DNA of 64,000 nt from the NCBI RefSeq assembly GCF_023101765.2, contig NC_064224.1, forward strand, positions 5,474,103 through 5,538,102, read 5' to 3'. The notes below the pieces were generated by a model. That model did not search any database. It was not told the origin of the DNA and saw nothing but the letters and a program-made list of their open reading frames with translations. Source of the DNA: Spodoptera frugiperda (lineage: Eukaryota; Arthropoda; Insecta; Lepidoptera; Noctuidae). Each line of letters opens with the position of its first letter. Positions within the stretch are counted from its first letter, which is position 1. The position numbers were made by a program, and so were the translations under genes. Below are positions 1 through 10,598 of the stretch, in pieces.

Positions 1-602
1 ATTTGATTTGATTGGTCGTTAATACTGTATGATACTCTCTGTTCTATTCGTAAGTAATTAATCTGTCGTTTGCCATGTTCACCTTGTCAGTTTAGTTTTT
101 GTTGATAGGACTGCCGTGTTATGTGGGATGGGTTTGATTTTATGGTTAGTAGATGTAATGTAAGGTGTAGTGTGACTGAGAGTTATGTAGATTTATACCG
201 ATTTTGCTATTAGAACGGAACCGGATGGGCGAAATTGGATGCGGATAGATACAATTTAATGTACTTACTTTAAAAAGAACATACATTCAGATGTATTTGT
301 ACAACAGTCAAACTGTGAGGTTACGAAAGCGCATAATAGTAGTATCTATTAGACTAGAGTACTAATGTAGAATTACTAATGTAATGATACTTGCAATTAA
401 CATGGCACATTAACCGAATTGGAGCAAAATGCGCAAAAACTTATTAACAACCCTTAATTATTTAACGAAATTGCACTAGGTAAGTAATTACAATTCAATA
501 TAGTCCTATGATATTGTTACTAAAACTTTATTTTTTAATGAGATCGTGTGGCACTTGTCGGCAGTAGAGGACTGGATCACCTATAAAGGATGTGAAAGTA
601 TT
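1..602. other. AT-rich stretch, nothing recognised
   Basis: No reading frame of note and no match to the repeat families found elsewhere in the window. Confidence 0.5.
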
Positions 603-775
603 AACTACATGGTTGGCGCGATGGCTACGCAACTGGCTGCCATGCAACGTGTCGCGGTTTTGATTCCCGCACGAAACAACTTTGGTGTGATCCACAAATT
701 GTTGTTCAGGGTCTAAGTGAAGTTGTATGTTTGTAAACGCACGCACTACCCAGGAGAAAATGCACCACAACAATG
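603..775 (+). repeat. SINE family B copy
   Basis: A tRNA-like head (ggttggcgcgatggct, then gattcccgcacg as the B-box region) is followed by a conserved body with gtgatccacaaattgttg, tgtatgtttgtaaacgcac and caggagaaaat. The same order occurs at 1801, 8028 (minus), 24871 and 26888 (minus). The head suggests a tRNA-derived SINE. No clear target-site duplication was found. An 81-residue minus-strand frame here is only antisense of the repeat. Confidence 0.75.
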
Positions 776-1098
776 AAAAAAATCGTAGTGTAGTGCTACG
801 CTTTTTTAAAGAAAAGAAAGAATACTTATATTAAAGTGTCACCGAAACTTAGCTTTTTATTGTCCAGTATACTTGAAGAACAAGATCAAAATCTTCAGAA
901 AGTCCATAATAGTAAGAGTTGAACGTCGCCCGAAGAAATTGATGCCGCTATTTAAAATGTCAAGTCTGGCAAAAAACGGTCCATTTCGAAAACAGCGTTA
1001 GACATCATTAGTTCGGCATTATTGTTGTAATGGCTCCATTTGACGCAGTCGTGAGACGCATAATCTGTCTACATTTCTTATAATAGTTTTTAATTTTA
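776..1098. other. Unassigned AT-rich DNA
   Basis: No repeat family or coding signal recognised up to the TSD of the next SINE. Confidence 0.45.
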
Positions 1099-1395
1099 TT
1101 ATTATTTTCTGACTACCTTTAGACTGCTTCGATGGTCGACTGGTTGCAAGGGGTCTTGGGTTCGATTGCCGGGTCGGGCGAAGTATTACTGGGCTTATTT
1201 CGGTTATTCGAAAATTTCTCAGTGGTAGCACGGAGTGTGGAAATGTGTCCGGTATATGGCAATAGGCTCACCACCTATTACATGGGACTTACAAAAAAAA
1301 TTGTGAAATGTGGGTGTACATTGGCATTATGTGCCATAATGTGCAACTTTGCCTACCCCTTCGGGGATTAAAGGCGTGACGTTATTATTTTCTGA
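1099..1395 (+). mobile_element. SINE family A, full length with 14-bp TSD
   Basis: The perfect direct repeat ttattattttctga lies at 1099-1112 and 1382-1395, so the inserted body is 1113-1381. The body has a tRNA-like head with A-box-like gatggtcgactgg and B-box-like ggttcgattgcc. The shared core follows (cagtggtagcacgga, tatggcaataggctcacc, cattacgtgccgtaatg-like segment), ending in ccccttcggggat and ggcgtgacg. This copy lacks part of the tRNA arm between the two boxes. Pol III transcription followed by LINE-mediated insertion is the known mode for such elements. The 79-residue frame across it is not a gene. Confidence 0.9.
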
Positions 1396-1800
1396 TAATA
1401 ATTCCTTTATTGTATCGTTAAGTTTTATTTCTATGAATGCAATTTTCTATTCAATTCGTTTAATGGAATGAAAAATAGTTTTATTATTTTGCATTTAGCT
1501 GGCGAACATTTTTTTCTTAATGACTTATTTTATCTTTGCTTTTTATTGAAGCATCGTGGGCCCTATTAGATGTTTATCTTCATTACATTAAGATAATCAA
1601 AGCCATTAAAGTCAAAGTATTTTATTAATCCTTATACAGGCATTTTGGAAACCTTTAAAAATAATCGTCTTGCTGTTAATCAGTAAAGCATGTGCTTACT
1701 GCGTCAGTGAAGATTGGTTCTTGTTCGACGCCCGCTTTAGTTAATTCAGCAATAAAAATTTAGGCATTTAATTTGAGAAATGTTAAGGAGTAACATACAT
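1396..1800. other. Unassigned AT-rich DNA
   Basis: Nothing recognised between the SINE A and SINE B copies. Confidence 0.45.
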
Positions 1801-1985
1801 AGACTGCGTGGTTGACGCTGCGTAACAAGTTTTTTGTTTGATTCCCACACGAAATAACTCTTTCTATAATCCACAAATTGTTGTTTCGGGTTTGCGTATG
1901 ATACACATACTTATTTATATGTGAATTTGTATGATCGTAAATGCACACATGAGACAGAAGAAAATCCTAATATATGACGTTTTTT
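1801..1985 (+). repeat. SINE family B copy, diverged
   Basis: The head gactgcgtggttgacgctg, then gattcccacacgaaataac, tccacaaattgttgtttcgg and the cacacatgagaca / agaaaatcctaa tail match the family order at 24871-25081. The acceptor-side part of the tRNA head is eroded. Confidence 0.7.
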
Positions 1986-2219
1986 ATAGAAAGAAACAAA
2001 ACAGAGTAAAATACATTAAAAAAATACGGAATGTTTGCAGCAAATAGGTGAGGTTTGACCAGTAAAGCAGCCAAGTAATTAGTCTCTCAGTTACCGACGT
2101 GTCGCGGTTTCTAACGGAACAAATATTTGCTTAACACACTGAGAGGGTAAAGGGTAGGGAGTTTATGTAAACAGGAATTAGGTTAACTTCTATACTTTCT
2201 AGGTAACTGAGTTGCTAAG

Positions 2220-2300
2220 CCGTGTGGTGACGGCAGAGTTGTATATATTTATAAACGACCTTTATGCTTTTTGTGGGTATGGTAAGAAGTGACTAACCCT
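2220..2300 (+). repeat. Dispersed family J fragment
   Basis: Shares ggtgacg..., then tttttgtgggtatggtaagaagtgactaa, with weaker copies at 18122, 30838 and 35887 (ctcgcgggtgtcgtaagag type). Its right end is the target of the C-family insertion at 2301. Confidence 0.45.
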
Positions 2301-2458
2301 TATTCCAATGGTTTTTTTCCGTTTCGGGCAAGGCGAGAGGGAGTGTCAGACTCTTACTGACTAAAAGCCACGCCGTTCCTATTCCTGCATTTCGAGCCGG
2401 AGCCCCGGTAACCCGCTAGGCAGTCTGCAGCCCCGGATCAAGTCAAGTGATTAACCCT
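2287..2458 (-). mobile_element. Short C-family retroelement with 14-bp TSD
   Basis: Minus-strand copy; the body is 2301-2444. The flanking duplication aagtga(c/t)taaccct lies at 2287-2300 and 2445-2458, with one mismatch. Read on the minus strand it starts tgatccggggctgcagact and passes through the gggctccggctcgaaa region, agtcagtaagagtctgaca and ctccctctcgccttgcc, as the other C copies do. The start matches the copy at 60091, which matters for defining the element. It landed in a family J repeat. Confidence 0.85.
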
Positions 2459-2825
2459 GGAACGTAATAACCAATAATGACTCGATGAACATGAATCAAT
2501 CTATGTTTGTGATAGAAATACCATACTTTAGATTTTTTTATTAGGTGTACCTAAGGCCACGGCATTTTTCGTAACTATGCAGTAGCGCGTTCACTAAAAC
2601 CCTGACAGATTGCTATTAACGCAACGCATGTTACTGTTATGTGCACTTTGTGATTATATCGATGCAGACGCGTGACATCACTGATAAAAGTAATTGTAGG
2701 TAAGGGCCCTAATATGAAAAATGTATAGTTATTCAAAGATTTTGGATTGATTTAATGTGAAAGGTTATTAATTTCGGCCGTATGAGACTAGACATTTCAG
2801 AGATATTAGGCAACTACTAAATGTC

Positions 2826-2893
2826 GTGGTGGCCTGGGGCTTTAAAATACCCGCGCCTGCTTCTCATGCTTGAGGACGCGGGTGCAATACCTA
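2826..2893 (+). repeat. Degenerate tRNA-like SINE head
   Basis: The pattern is tggcctggggct, then acccgcgcctgcttctcatgc, ttgaggacgcgggt and gcaatacc. It has the spacing of a tRNA A box, anticodon arm and B box (cgcgggttcgattcc type), but both boxes are mutated. It is a decayed SINE head rather than a tRNA gene: it has no acceptor stem. Confidence 0.45.
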
Positions 2894-3908
2894 CCAATAG
2901 CAATTACCAATATTCACATCAATTAAATCAGGAAGGGAATAAAATTATCTTCACTAATATTCTGGTCTACAACAGACCACTCTGTTCCACTTATAAATAA
3001 AGATACAAATGTAGGAAATGTCTTAATCAAAATAGTTCAAATTACAGCACAGTTTTTAAATTAAGACACAATTATTCTTTATGATTTTGCACCTGTTACA
3101 TAAATTACATGTCGTCTGTCTCGTTTCACCTCAATTATAAATGTGAACAAATGTCAAAATAACATCTTGTTAGAAGTTTATTAATAGAGCACCAAGTCTG
3201 AAGAAAAAAATTTTAAGCGAAAGAAAATCTTCCCACGAGTTTCCTTTTCACTGAATGAATGAACGAACCATCTAAATTTCTGATTTTAGCTTGAGCTCTT
3301 AGTTTGCTTTTAGTTTTATTAAAAGTACCATATAAACAAACACTAGTTCCAAAAATCACAAATTCTTGGCTTATTTGGCTTCAGCTAATCTGCGTCGAAC
3401 AAAAACTCACGAAAATCGGTCCATAAACATCATAATCAAATAGTTACGTGAGTAAACCGATAACATAATAATAATCATTAGTTTAAAACAGAATAATAAA
3501 AAAAAACAATACAATATAAAACTTTCAATACAAAAACATAAACATGATAAATAAATTGTCGAAGTACCAGGAGCCAGTATTATTTCAACGGATTTGTAAA
3601 ATTGTCACCGTTCATTTCCGTACATTTTATCATTCCTAGCATTTTGGCTTGTGGCCACCGAGGTAAATACATCGCCACGTCGTTGATCCTTATTTATATG
3701 ACATTAGAGTTCATAATGGCCGGTGTAATAGCTTACATTGTAGGAAGTGAACACAAATAAGATTTATTGCCAACTAACGTGTAGATGGGTTTGCCTACGT
3801 TATTATGGATTGTACAATTTATGTGCTTTGAATTATGTTCAAATGTTTCTTAGATTTTGGTGAAAGGAATATTATAGCTTTAGACAATATTGTTCAATTC
3901 CTACAATT
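2894..3908. other. Unassigned AT-rich DNA
   Basis: About 1 kb. The only recognisable piece is cgaaaatcggtccat near 3412, a motif common in lepidopteran LINE/Helitron debris (a related piece lies at 26310). No coding signal. Confidence 0.4.
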
Positions 3909-3960
3909 GAGACTGCCTGCTTGGTTAAGTTTCTTTAATTCCCGGATCGGGCAAAGTACC
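3909..3960 (+). repeat. SINE family A head, decayed fragment
   Basis: gagactgcctgcttggttaag followed by attcccggatcgggcaaagta matches the family A head (gactgcctcgttggtcgag ... attcccgggtcgggcaaagta) with the middle deleted. Confidence 0.6.
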
Positions 3961-4612
3961 GGGTAAGACTCTTATCCAAATCTTGTAACCAATAGTAATT
4001 TAGAACATGCGTGTATTAGTTTTTCACTGGTCTAAATTATTCATATTAATATATTAGTTTGGATCAAAATAATGCTCTTTTGTCAAACAAACCCGATTTT
4101 ACAGTATTCTAAATACATATTCGGTTTTCGATAATTTTATTATCAAAGTATCTAATTGAAGAACAAAGTTTGAGAATGTGTACTAGGACATAAGGATTAC
4201 CTCCTATTACATGGAAGCTATAACATAATCATGAAACTACTCTGCTGTCACAACACAGCTTACATTAAAACACTATTCATAATGAACCAAAAAAAAGCAC
4301 TTCATTTTATTAAAACCACCGACAACATAGTAAAAAGTGCACTCAATAATGAACCTTAATAAATATTTCATTGAGAACATAAAATTAATTGGCGACTAAT
4401 CGAAGCGTCTAACTTTGTGCAATGAGCTGAATTAATTAGTACTACATTTGGTTGGCTAATACTTGCGGGGATCGATTAGCCTGATAGCCGTATATCCGAT
4501 GGGCATGACCACGCTACAATGTAATTCTAGGCAGCAAACTGGGAATACCTGATTAGTTTTAGGAGTCAGGTGTAGGGGCTGATCTAGTTTGTGTAGGTTT
4601 TGATTAGATTTT
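3961..4612. other. Unassigned AT-rich DNA
   Basis: No feature recognised before the C-element TSD. Confidence 0.4.
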
Positions 4613-4783
4613 AGGTTACGTTTTAGCAGCTGCGGACTACCTAGCGGGTTTACCGGGGCTCCGGAGAAGGAACGAGGTGGTTTTTAGTCAGTAAGAGTCT
4701 GAGACTCCCTCTCGCCTCGTCCAAGGCGGGAGAAGTCATTGGATGATTTTCCCCCTTCAAAAAATTAAGGTTACGTTTTAGCA
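4613..4783 (+). mobile_element. Short C-family retroelement with 16-bp TSD
   Basis: The perfect duplication aggttacgttttagca lies at 4613-4628 and 4768-4783; the body is 4629-4767. The body starts gctgcggactacctagcgg, then has gggctccgg, gtggtttttagtcagtaag, agtctgagactccctctcg, aaggcgggagaagtcattgg and atgattttccccc, then a short A-rich tail. The TSD plus constant 3' end is the mark of target-primed reverse transcription. The same 3' end closes the LINE copy at 46215-46985. Confidence 0.92.
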
Positions 4784-5073
4784 CACTTCTTCCATTACTA
4801 GATTCCGGATTTTTATCTGGGGATAATGAGTGAAAATAATATATACACAACGTAATAACACCCCCTTTTCTCCAACTATGTTATGAGTCCACCTGGTACA
4901 GTGAACTAGTGGAGTGGTTCAGAAGTGAAAAAATATACAAATGAAACAGAATTAGCTTTTTTTCTAAATATACAACACAACACTATATAAGTATATGAAA
5001 ACCTAATTATATGCACTTAACGAGCAGAAAATACTGATGACTGTTGATAAAGCGAAAGAGGTATATAAAATAG

Positions 5074-5125
5074 CAACTGGCGTTCCATAGTCTCTGCCTA
5101 CTATCATGTGAGACTGGCATGAGAT
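5074..5125 (+). repeat. Dispersed family R fragment
   Basis: tagcaactggcgttccatag and tctctgcctac match, in reverse orientation, the segment near 16030-16075 (gcgactatagaacgccaatt). Confidence 0.45.
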
Positions 5126-5264
5126 TACGTATCTATGTATATATGTAGAAACTATACATGCGAGGAAAACTAGACCCAGCGCGAACGGAAATTAACTAAT
5201 CGTTCAATTCCTAAATCGTTCGTAGTCAATCAGGCTGATGTGACCAGTACCCTTAGTACCCTTA

Positions 5265-5385
5265 GTTAGGCTTTACGGTCGGTGCTCTGATTGGCCGGCT
5301 CGAATAAACCAACCAATCAGAGCACCGAATGTGATCCCGTATCGATTATTTTAAACGTAAAGCAAACTTGTACTATGTTTGCTGT
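5265..5385. mobile_element. Hairpin MITE, family N
   Basis: Perfect 16-bp inverted arms, tcggtgctctgattgg at 5279-5294 and its complement at 5313-5328, with an outer aaacgtaaagcaaacttgta on the right. Related copies at 51337-51473 and 18620-18716 share the gcgctctga stem and the cgtaaa(g/a)c(a/c)aact end, which shows a mobile family. Confidence 0.65.
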
Positions 5386-5684
5386 ATGCCAGAATTGTCC
5401 CCAAGCATCCCATGCTTCATTACTAAAATTATGTATTATTGCCAAAGTGCACGTTAGTCGTTTATATTTCTGTAAATAAATTAAAATGATGGTGGCAATT
5501 CCAACGTGTGTAGCCAAATTGATTTGTTGATTTATTTTATGAGTTTGTTTATAGTTGTTATAATTTATGTGTTGAACATTAAATTAGAGTAGTTTTAATT
5601 GCAATATTCGTCTCGTTAATGCTCGTTAGTCGATTAGTCACAAGTATTCGCGAACACGTGGTCTACGGTAAAATTATTAGGCTG

Positions 5685-5790
5685 TAGAAAATATTGTCTG
5701 GGCTATTTTCCAAAATCTTTCGGAGATGTAAAAGCATGGAGTCTGGAATTGTATCTGGTACAAGGCCATCGAATTACTACTATTAAGTAC
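5685..5790 (+). repeat. SINE family A core fragment, decayed
   Basis: tattgtctgggctattttcc, aaaatctttcgg, catggagtctggaattgt and atctggta parallel the family A core (tactgggcttttttcgg ... gagtctggaattgtgcccagta). The head and tail are missing. Confidence 0.55.
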
Positions 5791-5828
5791 TCTTAGGTCA
5801 TTATTTTATAAATATTTTTTTTTGTCTT

Positions 5829-6081
5829 CACGCCTTTCATCGCGTGGCGCGTATAGGCAGAGTTGCACATTACAGTACGTAATGCCACTGTACAGTTTGC
5901 ACCCAATTTTCACCATTTGTGTTATAAGTCCACTGTAATCTATATACTGGACACATTTCCAGACTCCATGCTACTACTAAGAAACTTTCGAAAAACGGAA
6001 AAAAGCCCAGTAATACTTTGTCTGAGCCAGGAACCGAACTCGAGACCCCTCGACCGCGACCACTGGACCAACGAGGCAGTC
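5829..6081 (-). mobile_element. SINE family A copy
   Basis: Minus-strand copy read from the right: gactgcctcgttggtccagtg head, the gggtctcgagttcggttcc B-box region, cagtagcatggagtctgg core and a ggcgtga 3' end at 5829. The usual ccccttcggggat stem is altered (cgcgtggcgcgtatagg). No unambiguous TSD was found. Confidence 0.85.
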
Positions 6082-6659
6082 ATATTTATGGCGGCAACGG
6101 CCATAATTTTATAGAACAAAAATATTTTTGTTCTATGCAATTCTATCTTCCCGTTCCACCATTCAAATATATACCAGGTTTCATTATTAATAAGTTTGTT
6201 TTTATCATACAAATTACAAAATAAACCATATTTGTCCATCTATTACGATAGAATTATTCCAAACCCTAAACTCGTTATCTAAAAGATAAATTCACTACAC
6301 AGATTATTACAATTACAAAAGTTTACACAAACGTAATAACCTTAGGTAATTACAGCAGGGTTGTCAGGTGTGACAAACAAATAGGGTTGTGTAAATAAAG
6401 TTATGAAACTTCTCATTTAGGGATGCGAGTCTAACTGTTTAAGGGTTTACATAGAAACTAATAGGTGGGTAAGTAAATATAAACTGGTTAGGTTTAGGAG
6501 TAGAATATTTTGGATGAAAATGATGCTTCTGAAGGAAGGTCCAAGTTAAAGTGTCTAATAATTGCAGTAAACTTGTGTGATCAAAACAATGATCCAATAA
6601 ATTTTTTTTTAAAGGGTTCCGCCTCTTTTTTTCTTTATCGCCTCTATTTTTTTAAGTCA
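6082..6659. other. AT-rich DNA with one perfect palindrome
   Basis: Holds the 26-bp palindrome at 6111-6136. No gene signal. The reading frame from 6510 runs into the repeat debris annotated at 6660. Confidence 0.4.
6111..6136. repeat. Perfect 26-bp palindrome
   Basis: The 13-bp arm atagaacaaaaat is followed directly by its reverse complement with no spacer. It lies 30 bp beyond the 5' side of the minus-strand SINE A copy. Function unknown; it could be a decayed MITE core. Confidence 0.8.
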
Positions 6660-6836
6660 GATAATATATCTCTAAAACCTTCTCCGTGTGAAAAGAAGTT
6701 GAAAAATGCTGCTGCTGAAAACCGCATTAAAATCGGTTCAACAAACGTGAGGTATACGCGCACAAACAAACGTACGTATATACAGGTCAAACTGAAAACC
6801 TCCTTCTTTTTAAAGTCAGTTAAAAACTATTCAAGA
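6660..6836 (+). repeat. Decayed TE fragment (family also at 38180)
   Basis: Order shared with 38180-38325: ttctc(c/c)..gtgtgaaaa, atgctg...ctgaaaaccgc, ttaaaatcggttca, acgcgcacaaac and tttaaagtcagttaaa. The 'aaatcggttca' and 'aagtcggttaaa' pieces are typical of TE remnants in moths. The 112-residue frame over it is not a gene. Confidence 0.4.
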
Positions 6837-7267
6837 AAGATGTTTTAAAAAATAAAGTAAAAGAATAAAATATAAAAACTCTTAAACGTATGTTATTTAT
6901 TTATAATCTACCCATCTGTGTAAAAGAATAGCAAATACTCGCAAACGCACACATAACTCTTTATTTTGACAACTGCTCGACTAGAGAGCAAATGGAAAAA
7001 CAAATAAATTCACACGGATACGACACGACTACGACATCACACGGTGCGTCGTAAACAATGAGTGGAAATTGAATTGAAACTTTCAAAATGGCGGTTTGAC
7101 AGTTAAATAGTGACAGTTACTTATAAAGTTACGCATTGTCATTGTGCGAAATTGAAAACGTAAACTGATTTCCAACATAGATTATTAATTAATGGAGTGT
7201 CGAATTACGAATATAGAGAGAGCGTGTTATATTTTTGTTGTGTAAAATTTTGACTTTGAAAGTTATT
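6837..7267. other. Unassigned AT-rich DNA
   Basis: Contains an isolated aatggcggtttgacagtt near 7088, a motif type also seen near 36722; otherwise nothing. Confidence 0.35.
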
Positions 7268-7330
7268 TTTCGTTTAGTCTTCTGATTGGTTAGTTAATTT
7301 GGAGCTGCTAATCAAAGGACTAAACGCAGT
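7268..7330. repeat. Hairpin, possible family N relative
   Basis: cgtttagtcttctgattgg (7271-7289) pairs with ctaatcaaaggactaaacg (7308-7326) with three mismatches over 19 bp. The ctctgattgg-like stem resembles the N MITEs. Confidence 0.5.
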
Positions 7331-7419
7331 AACGTTTCCATTGCGTTAAAGTAAAAATAAATCTCTCACACTCCCTAGGCACACTGACTAGCATATAAAT
7401 CTATCTTATTACATTTAAA

Positions 7420-7512
7420 GTGTGGGAGAGCCATGCTTTAGCACCAATAGCTCGGCTCAACCGGAGTAATACCACGGCCTTACAGAAAAGCGACGTGAAG
7501 CAACGCTTGCAT
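7420..7512 (-). repeat. Dispersed family D, terminal part
   Basis: Reads gtgtgggagagccatgcttt, gctcggctcaaccggagtaa, taccacggccttacagaaaa and gcgacgtgaagcaacgcttg, the antisense of the family D 3' half seen at 20918-21072. Confidence 0.75.
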
Positions 7513-8027
7513 TGAATGAAAGAATGTTACTTCACCTTAACACTCTGTCCTATATTCTTCTTATTCCTCCATGTTTTCAAAAATATTACTTTCTACTATC
7601 TAATCTATGTGCAGAGGCGGCGAAGGGCAAATAAAGCTGAAGTTTTGCTATAAATTATAACCTCACATGCAGCGGGGGCGGGCTTTACCATGAAACGCGG
7701 AATAATAACGCGTTTTGTGAATAAGCTAAACAGTAGGGGAATAATTGACTGACTTGGCTGGAAAAACCATAGAAAATTTGTATTATTTGGAGGGTTTGGG
7801 TAACAAGACCCTTCCTAACGTCGGGTCAAAGCAACGTAATGTATTCTATAAAGTTTTTATTAAGACAGACTTTTTATTGACACAAATACTTACTTTTTAT
7901 AAATAAATACATATTGAATTTTTACTTTAATATTTCTTAAAATAGTTTTGACCATTTTTATTTCAATTAAATATACCCAATATGACTCGGGAAAGTTTTG
8001 ACTAATTAGTAAGCCGTTGCCCCTCAC
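7513..8027. other. Unassigned DNA
   Basis: No recognised repeat. There is a short GC-richer stretch (cagcgggggcgggctttacc near 7668) with no further support for a gene. Confidence 0.35.
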
Positions 8028-8190
8028 TAGAAATTTCTCCGGTGTCGTGCGTGCGCTTACAAACATACAATTTCACATACATATGACATACACGAAACAA
8101 TAATTTGTGCATCACATAAAGAGTGAATCGAATCCACTATATGTTGTATGGCAGCCGGTTTCTCAGCCACCGCACTAACCGTGCAGTAAA
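8028..8190 (-). repeat. SINE family B copy
   Basis: Minus-strand copy. The tail region is tttctccggtgtcgtgcgtg / cgcttacaaacatacaattt, the body is gaaacaataatttgtgcatc, and the tRNA-like head at the right is ggcagccggtttctcagcca / ccgcactaaccgtgcagt. Confidence 0.75.
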
Positions 8191-8576
8191 TTCATATATT
8201 ACATGTTGTGGAATACAAAAACAAAAACAAATATATCGCTATATATCTCAACAATATAATACATCATGTATGAAAGCGAGTTTCCTTAGTACTTATGTAA
8301 TATACTATGAGCTGAACTTTAAATCGTAAAGTGTTCAGTGTTCCCAACAGTGTTGGAAATAATTAGAAGAGTATTAGCGCTCCCAGCTAATAGCTATTAA
8401 AAGTTTCTGTCAGTAAAGGCCATGGTGATTACACGCGGTATTCTATTTATTGTAAAAATAGAATCTAGGGTTGTATGTGTGGGTTAAGGTAGCTCTAGAA
8501 AATAGGTCTTATTTTGCTTAAAGAGATAACTAAATTATATTAATTCTGATAAAACGTATGACGGTGCGGAAAATAG
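8191..8576. other. Unassigned AT-rich DNA
   Basis: No feature recognised before the next SINE A TSD. Confidence 0.35.
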
Positions 8577-8871
8577 GTTTTTAAATATATGTGACTGTCT
8601 CGTTGGTCGAGTGGTCGCAATTGCGACTACCGGGCAAGGGGTCCTGGGTATACAGGGCTTTTTTCGGCTTTCGAAAATTTCTCATTAGTAACACAGAGTC
8701 TGGAATTGTCCCCAGTATATGGTACTGGCTCACCTCTCACCTATTAAATGGGACTTATATCAAAAATGGTGAAAAAGTGGGTGTACATTAATAGCAGCAT
8801 TACGTGCCGTAATGTGCACCTCTGGCTACCTCTTCGCGGTTAAAAGGCGTGATATTGTTTTTAAATATGTG
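8577..8871 (+). mobile_element. SINE family A copy with near-perfect TSD
   Basis: Flanked by gtttttaaatat(at)gtg at 8577-8593 and gtttttaaatatgtg at 8857-8871; the right copy lacks one AT step. The head is tgtctcgttggtcgagtgg, tcgcaattgcgactaccggg. The B-box stretch between gggtcctgggta and cagggctttt carries a deletion, so this copy is probably transcriptionally dead. The core and 3' end are otherwise conserved. Confidence 0.88.
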
Positions 8872-9154
8872 TAGTGAAAGAAGCAAGAAAACAAAACTTG
8901 GTTCTTAGTTGACATTTATTGTTTGTTTTTATTTTTTGTTATTGACCCAAGCTATTTGAGTTCATTGCAATTGTTTCTATCTTCAATCGCCCCTTATGAA
9001 TCATTGTTTCGTAATGTCCTTTCCTTTTGATACAAATAATCTACCTATTATTATTTTTTCTAAGTTAACCTGTTTTCCTCCTTCTATCTCTATCAATTAT
9101 TATTATGTATATCGTAAGATATGTCACAAGTTATCCCAAAAAAGAACTTCTATA
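8872..9154. other. Unassigned AT-rich DNA
   Basis: Nothing recognised. Confidence 0.35.
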
Positions 9155-9235
9155 ACATTTGCCTGTACCGAGACTTACACCCGAGACCTCTCAGATACAT
9201 GGTTGCCACATTACGAAGACTAGATCGGTTCGCCA
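9155..9235 (-). repeat. Degenerate tRNA-like SINE head, minus strand
   Basis: tgcctgtaccgagacttaca, cccgagacctctcagataca, tggttgccacattacgaaga parallels the antisense of a tRNA-type SINE head (gggaatcgaacccgagacctct type). It is too mutated to be a tRNA gene. Confidence 0.4.
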
Positions 9236-9734
9236 AGTGAAATCAACCATCTATTATACATACAGTTGAATTATCTATCTGTAGATCTAAATACTGGGTA
9301 TAGGATACTCGTATAGTATACATACAGGCCCCCACACATACTACAATCCATTAGCTGCCAATTACTCTGTAACACGATTCGTTTGCTACGTGACTCTCCG
9401 ATGGGGACCGAGCGTATTAAGCCCAGTGGACGGATCCAGTGACAACTACTCGCATCATTGCCAAATGGTATGGCTACCTATTTTATTTAGTTTTAGGGTT
9501 TAATTTTGTATGTTTGTTTTGGAAGAGATTTGTGTCTTATTCTTTTAAGAACATACGTAAGTAACTCTGTATACGTACTATAACTCTGGACATACGTACA
9601 AAGTTACTTACCTACATAAAAATATAGAAATTCACAATTCAACACAATTTTAGTGATACAAGAAAAAGGAGTAAACAATACATAGGTTCCCATTCCTATA
9701 CTCCCCACGAGTATCATAAAGGCTACACCTAATC
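9236..9734. other. Unassigned AT-rich DNA
   Basis: No recognised repeat or gene. Confidence 0.35.
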
Positions 9735-9815
9735 CTTCAATGTCTTCTCTCGCCTAGAGTGAGGCGAAAGGGAGTGTCACCATACTGACTACTAACCACC
9801 CTGTTCTAAACTGCT
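9735..9815 (-). repeat. C-family 3' fragment, decayed
   Basis: atgtcttctctcgcctagag, tgaggcgaaagggagtgtca and actgactactaaccaccctg are antisense to the C 3' region (ggtggtttttagtcagtaag ... ctccctctcgcctcg). Confidence 0.65.
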
Positions 9816-10598
9816 TCTTTTGATACCTTTGGATATTAGTGCAAACCCCCTCTAAAAAATAGTTAGAGAAAACCTGTGGTCCTTGCTATGGATTCGATGA
9901 TAATGGACTAAAATAGTACAATCTATTATTATTGTTATTTATTGTTGTTTATAGTATATTCAGTGATTGATTTAATTGAAAATACTCAATTAATATATGT
10001 GGTAGGTGATACGTCCACAATTTCAACAAAAAGTGGTTCGAAAAGACGTGAAGGTACTCATAAAAATTTCAAGAACCTATAATTAAATAGCATCTATTCT
10101 GTTTATAAGTTGACAGTGACATAAACACGAAAAAATCGCATGTAACTATCATATTTGCTTAGTCACGATGACTAGAATAATTAAAAAGTTGATGTTAGAT
10201 GTTATGATAATAATAATAATTAATTTGTACTTAGTTTTTGGTTTACGAGAAGTATCTTTGTCAATGAAGATGTTATTAAATGATTTAAAAACAACAATGG
10301 TCTCCTATTTTCTTTAACTATTATACAATATTCCAAACGTCGCGCTACCCCAGCATAGTTTCTGGGATTGTTTGTTTGTGATAAACTCAACAAGAATTCT
10401 GTCTACATAAGACATTTTCCTTGTTTCATTATTTACGTCCCACACTTGGTAAATATGTGTGGAAATATAAAGAACGAAATCAATATAGAAACAAGCTTGT
10501 ACATAAGGCACTATTGAATGCAGAAAGAAACAGTGGTGTAAGTCAAAAACCTTTACGTTGCGTCGATGAAATGTAAATAGACCGTAAGCCAGCGATAG
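9816..10598. other. Unassigned AT-rich DNA
   Basis: Contains a short aataataataataatta run near 10207. A 115-residue minus-strand open frame (10314-10661) crosses into the retroelement insertion at 10611, so it is not one old coding unit; I do not recognise it. Confidence 0.35.

Noticed and set aside
1122..1185. tRNA gene
   Set aside because: tRNA-like A and B boxes belong to SINE family A; no acceptor stem, and a multi-copy body with TSD follows. The same applies to the other SINE heads.
6510..6848. 112-codon plus-strand frame
   Set aside because: Mostly TE debris shared with 38180-38325.
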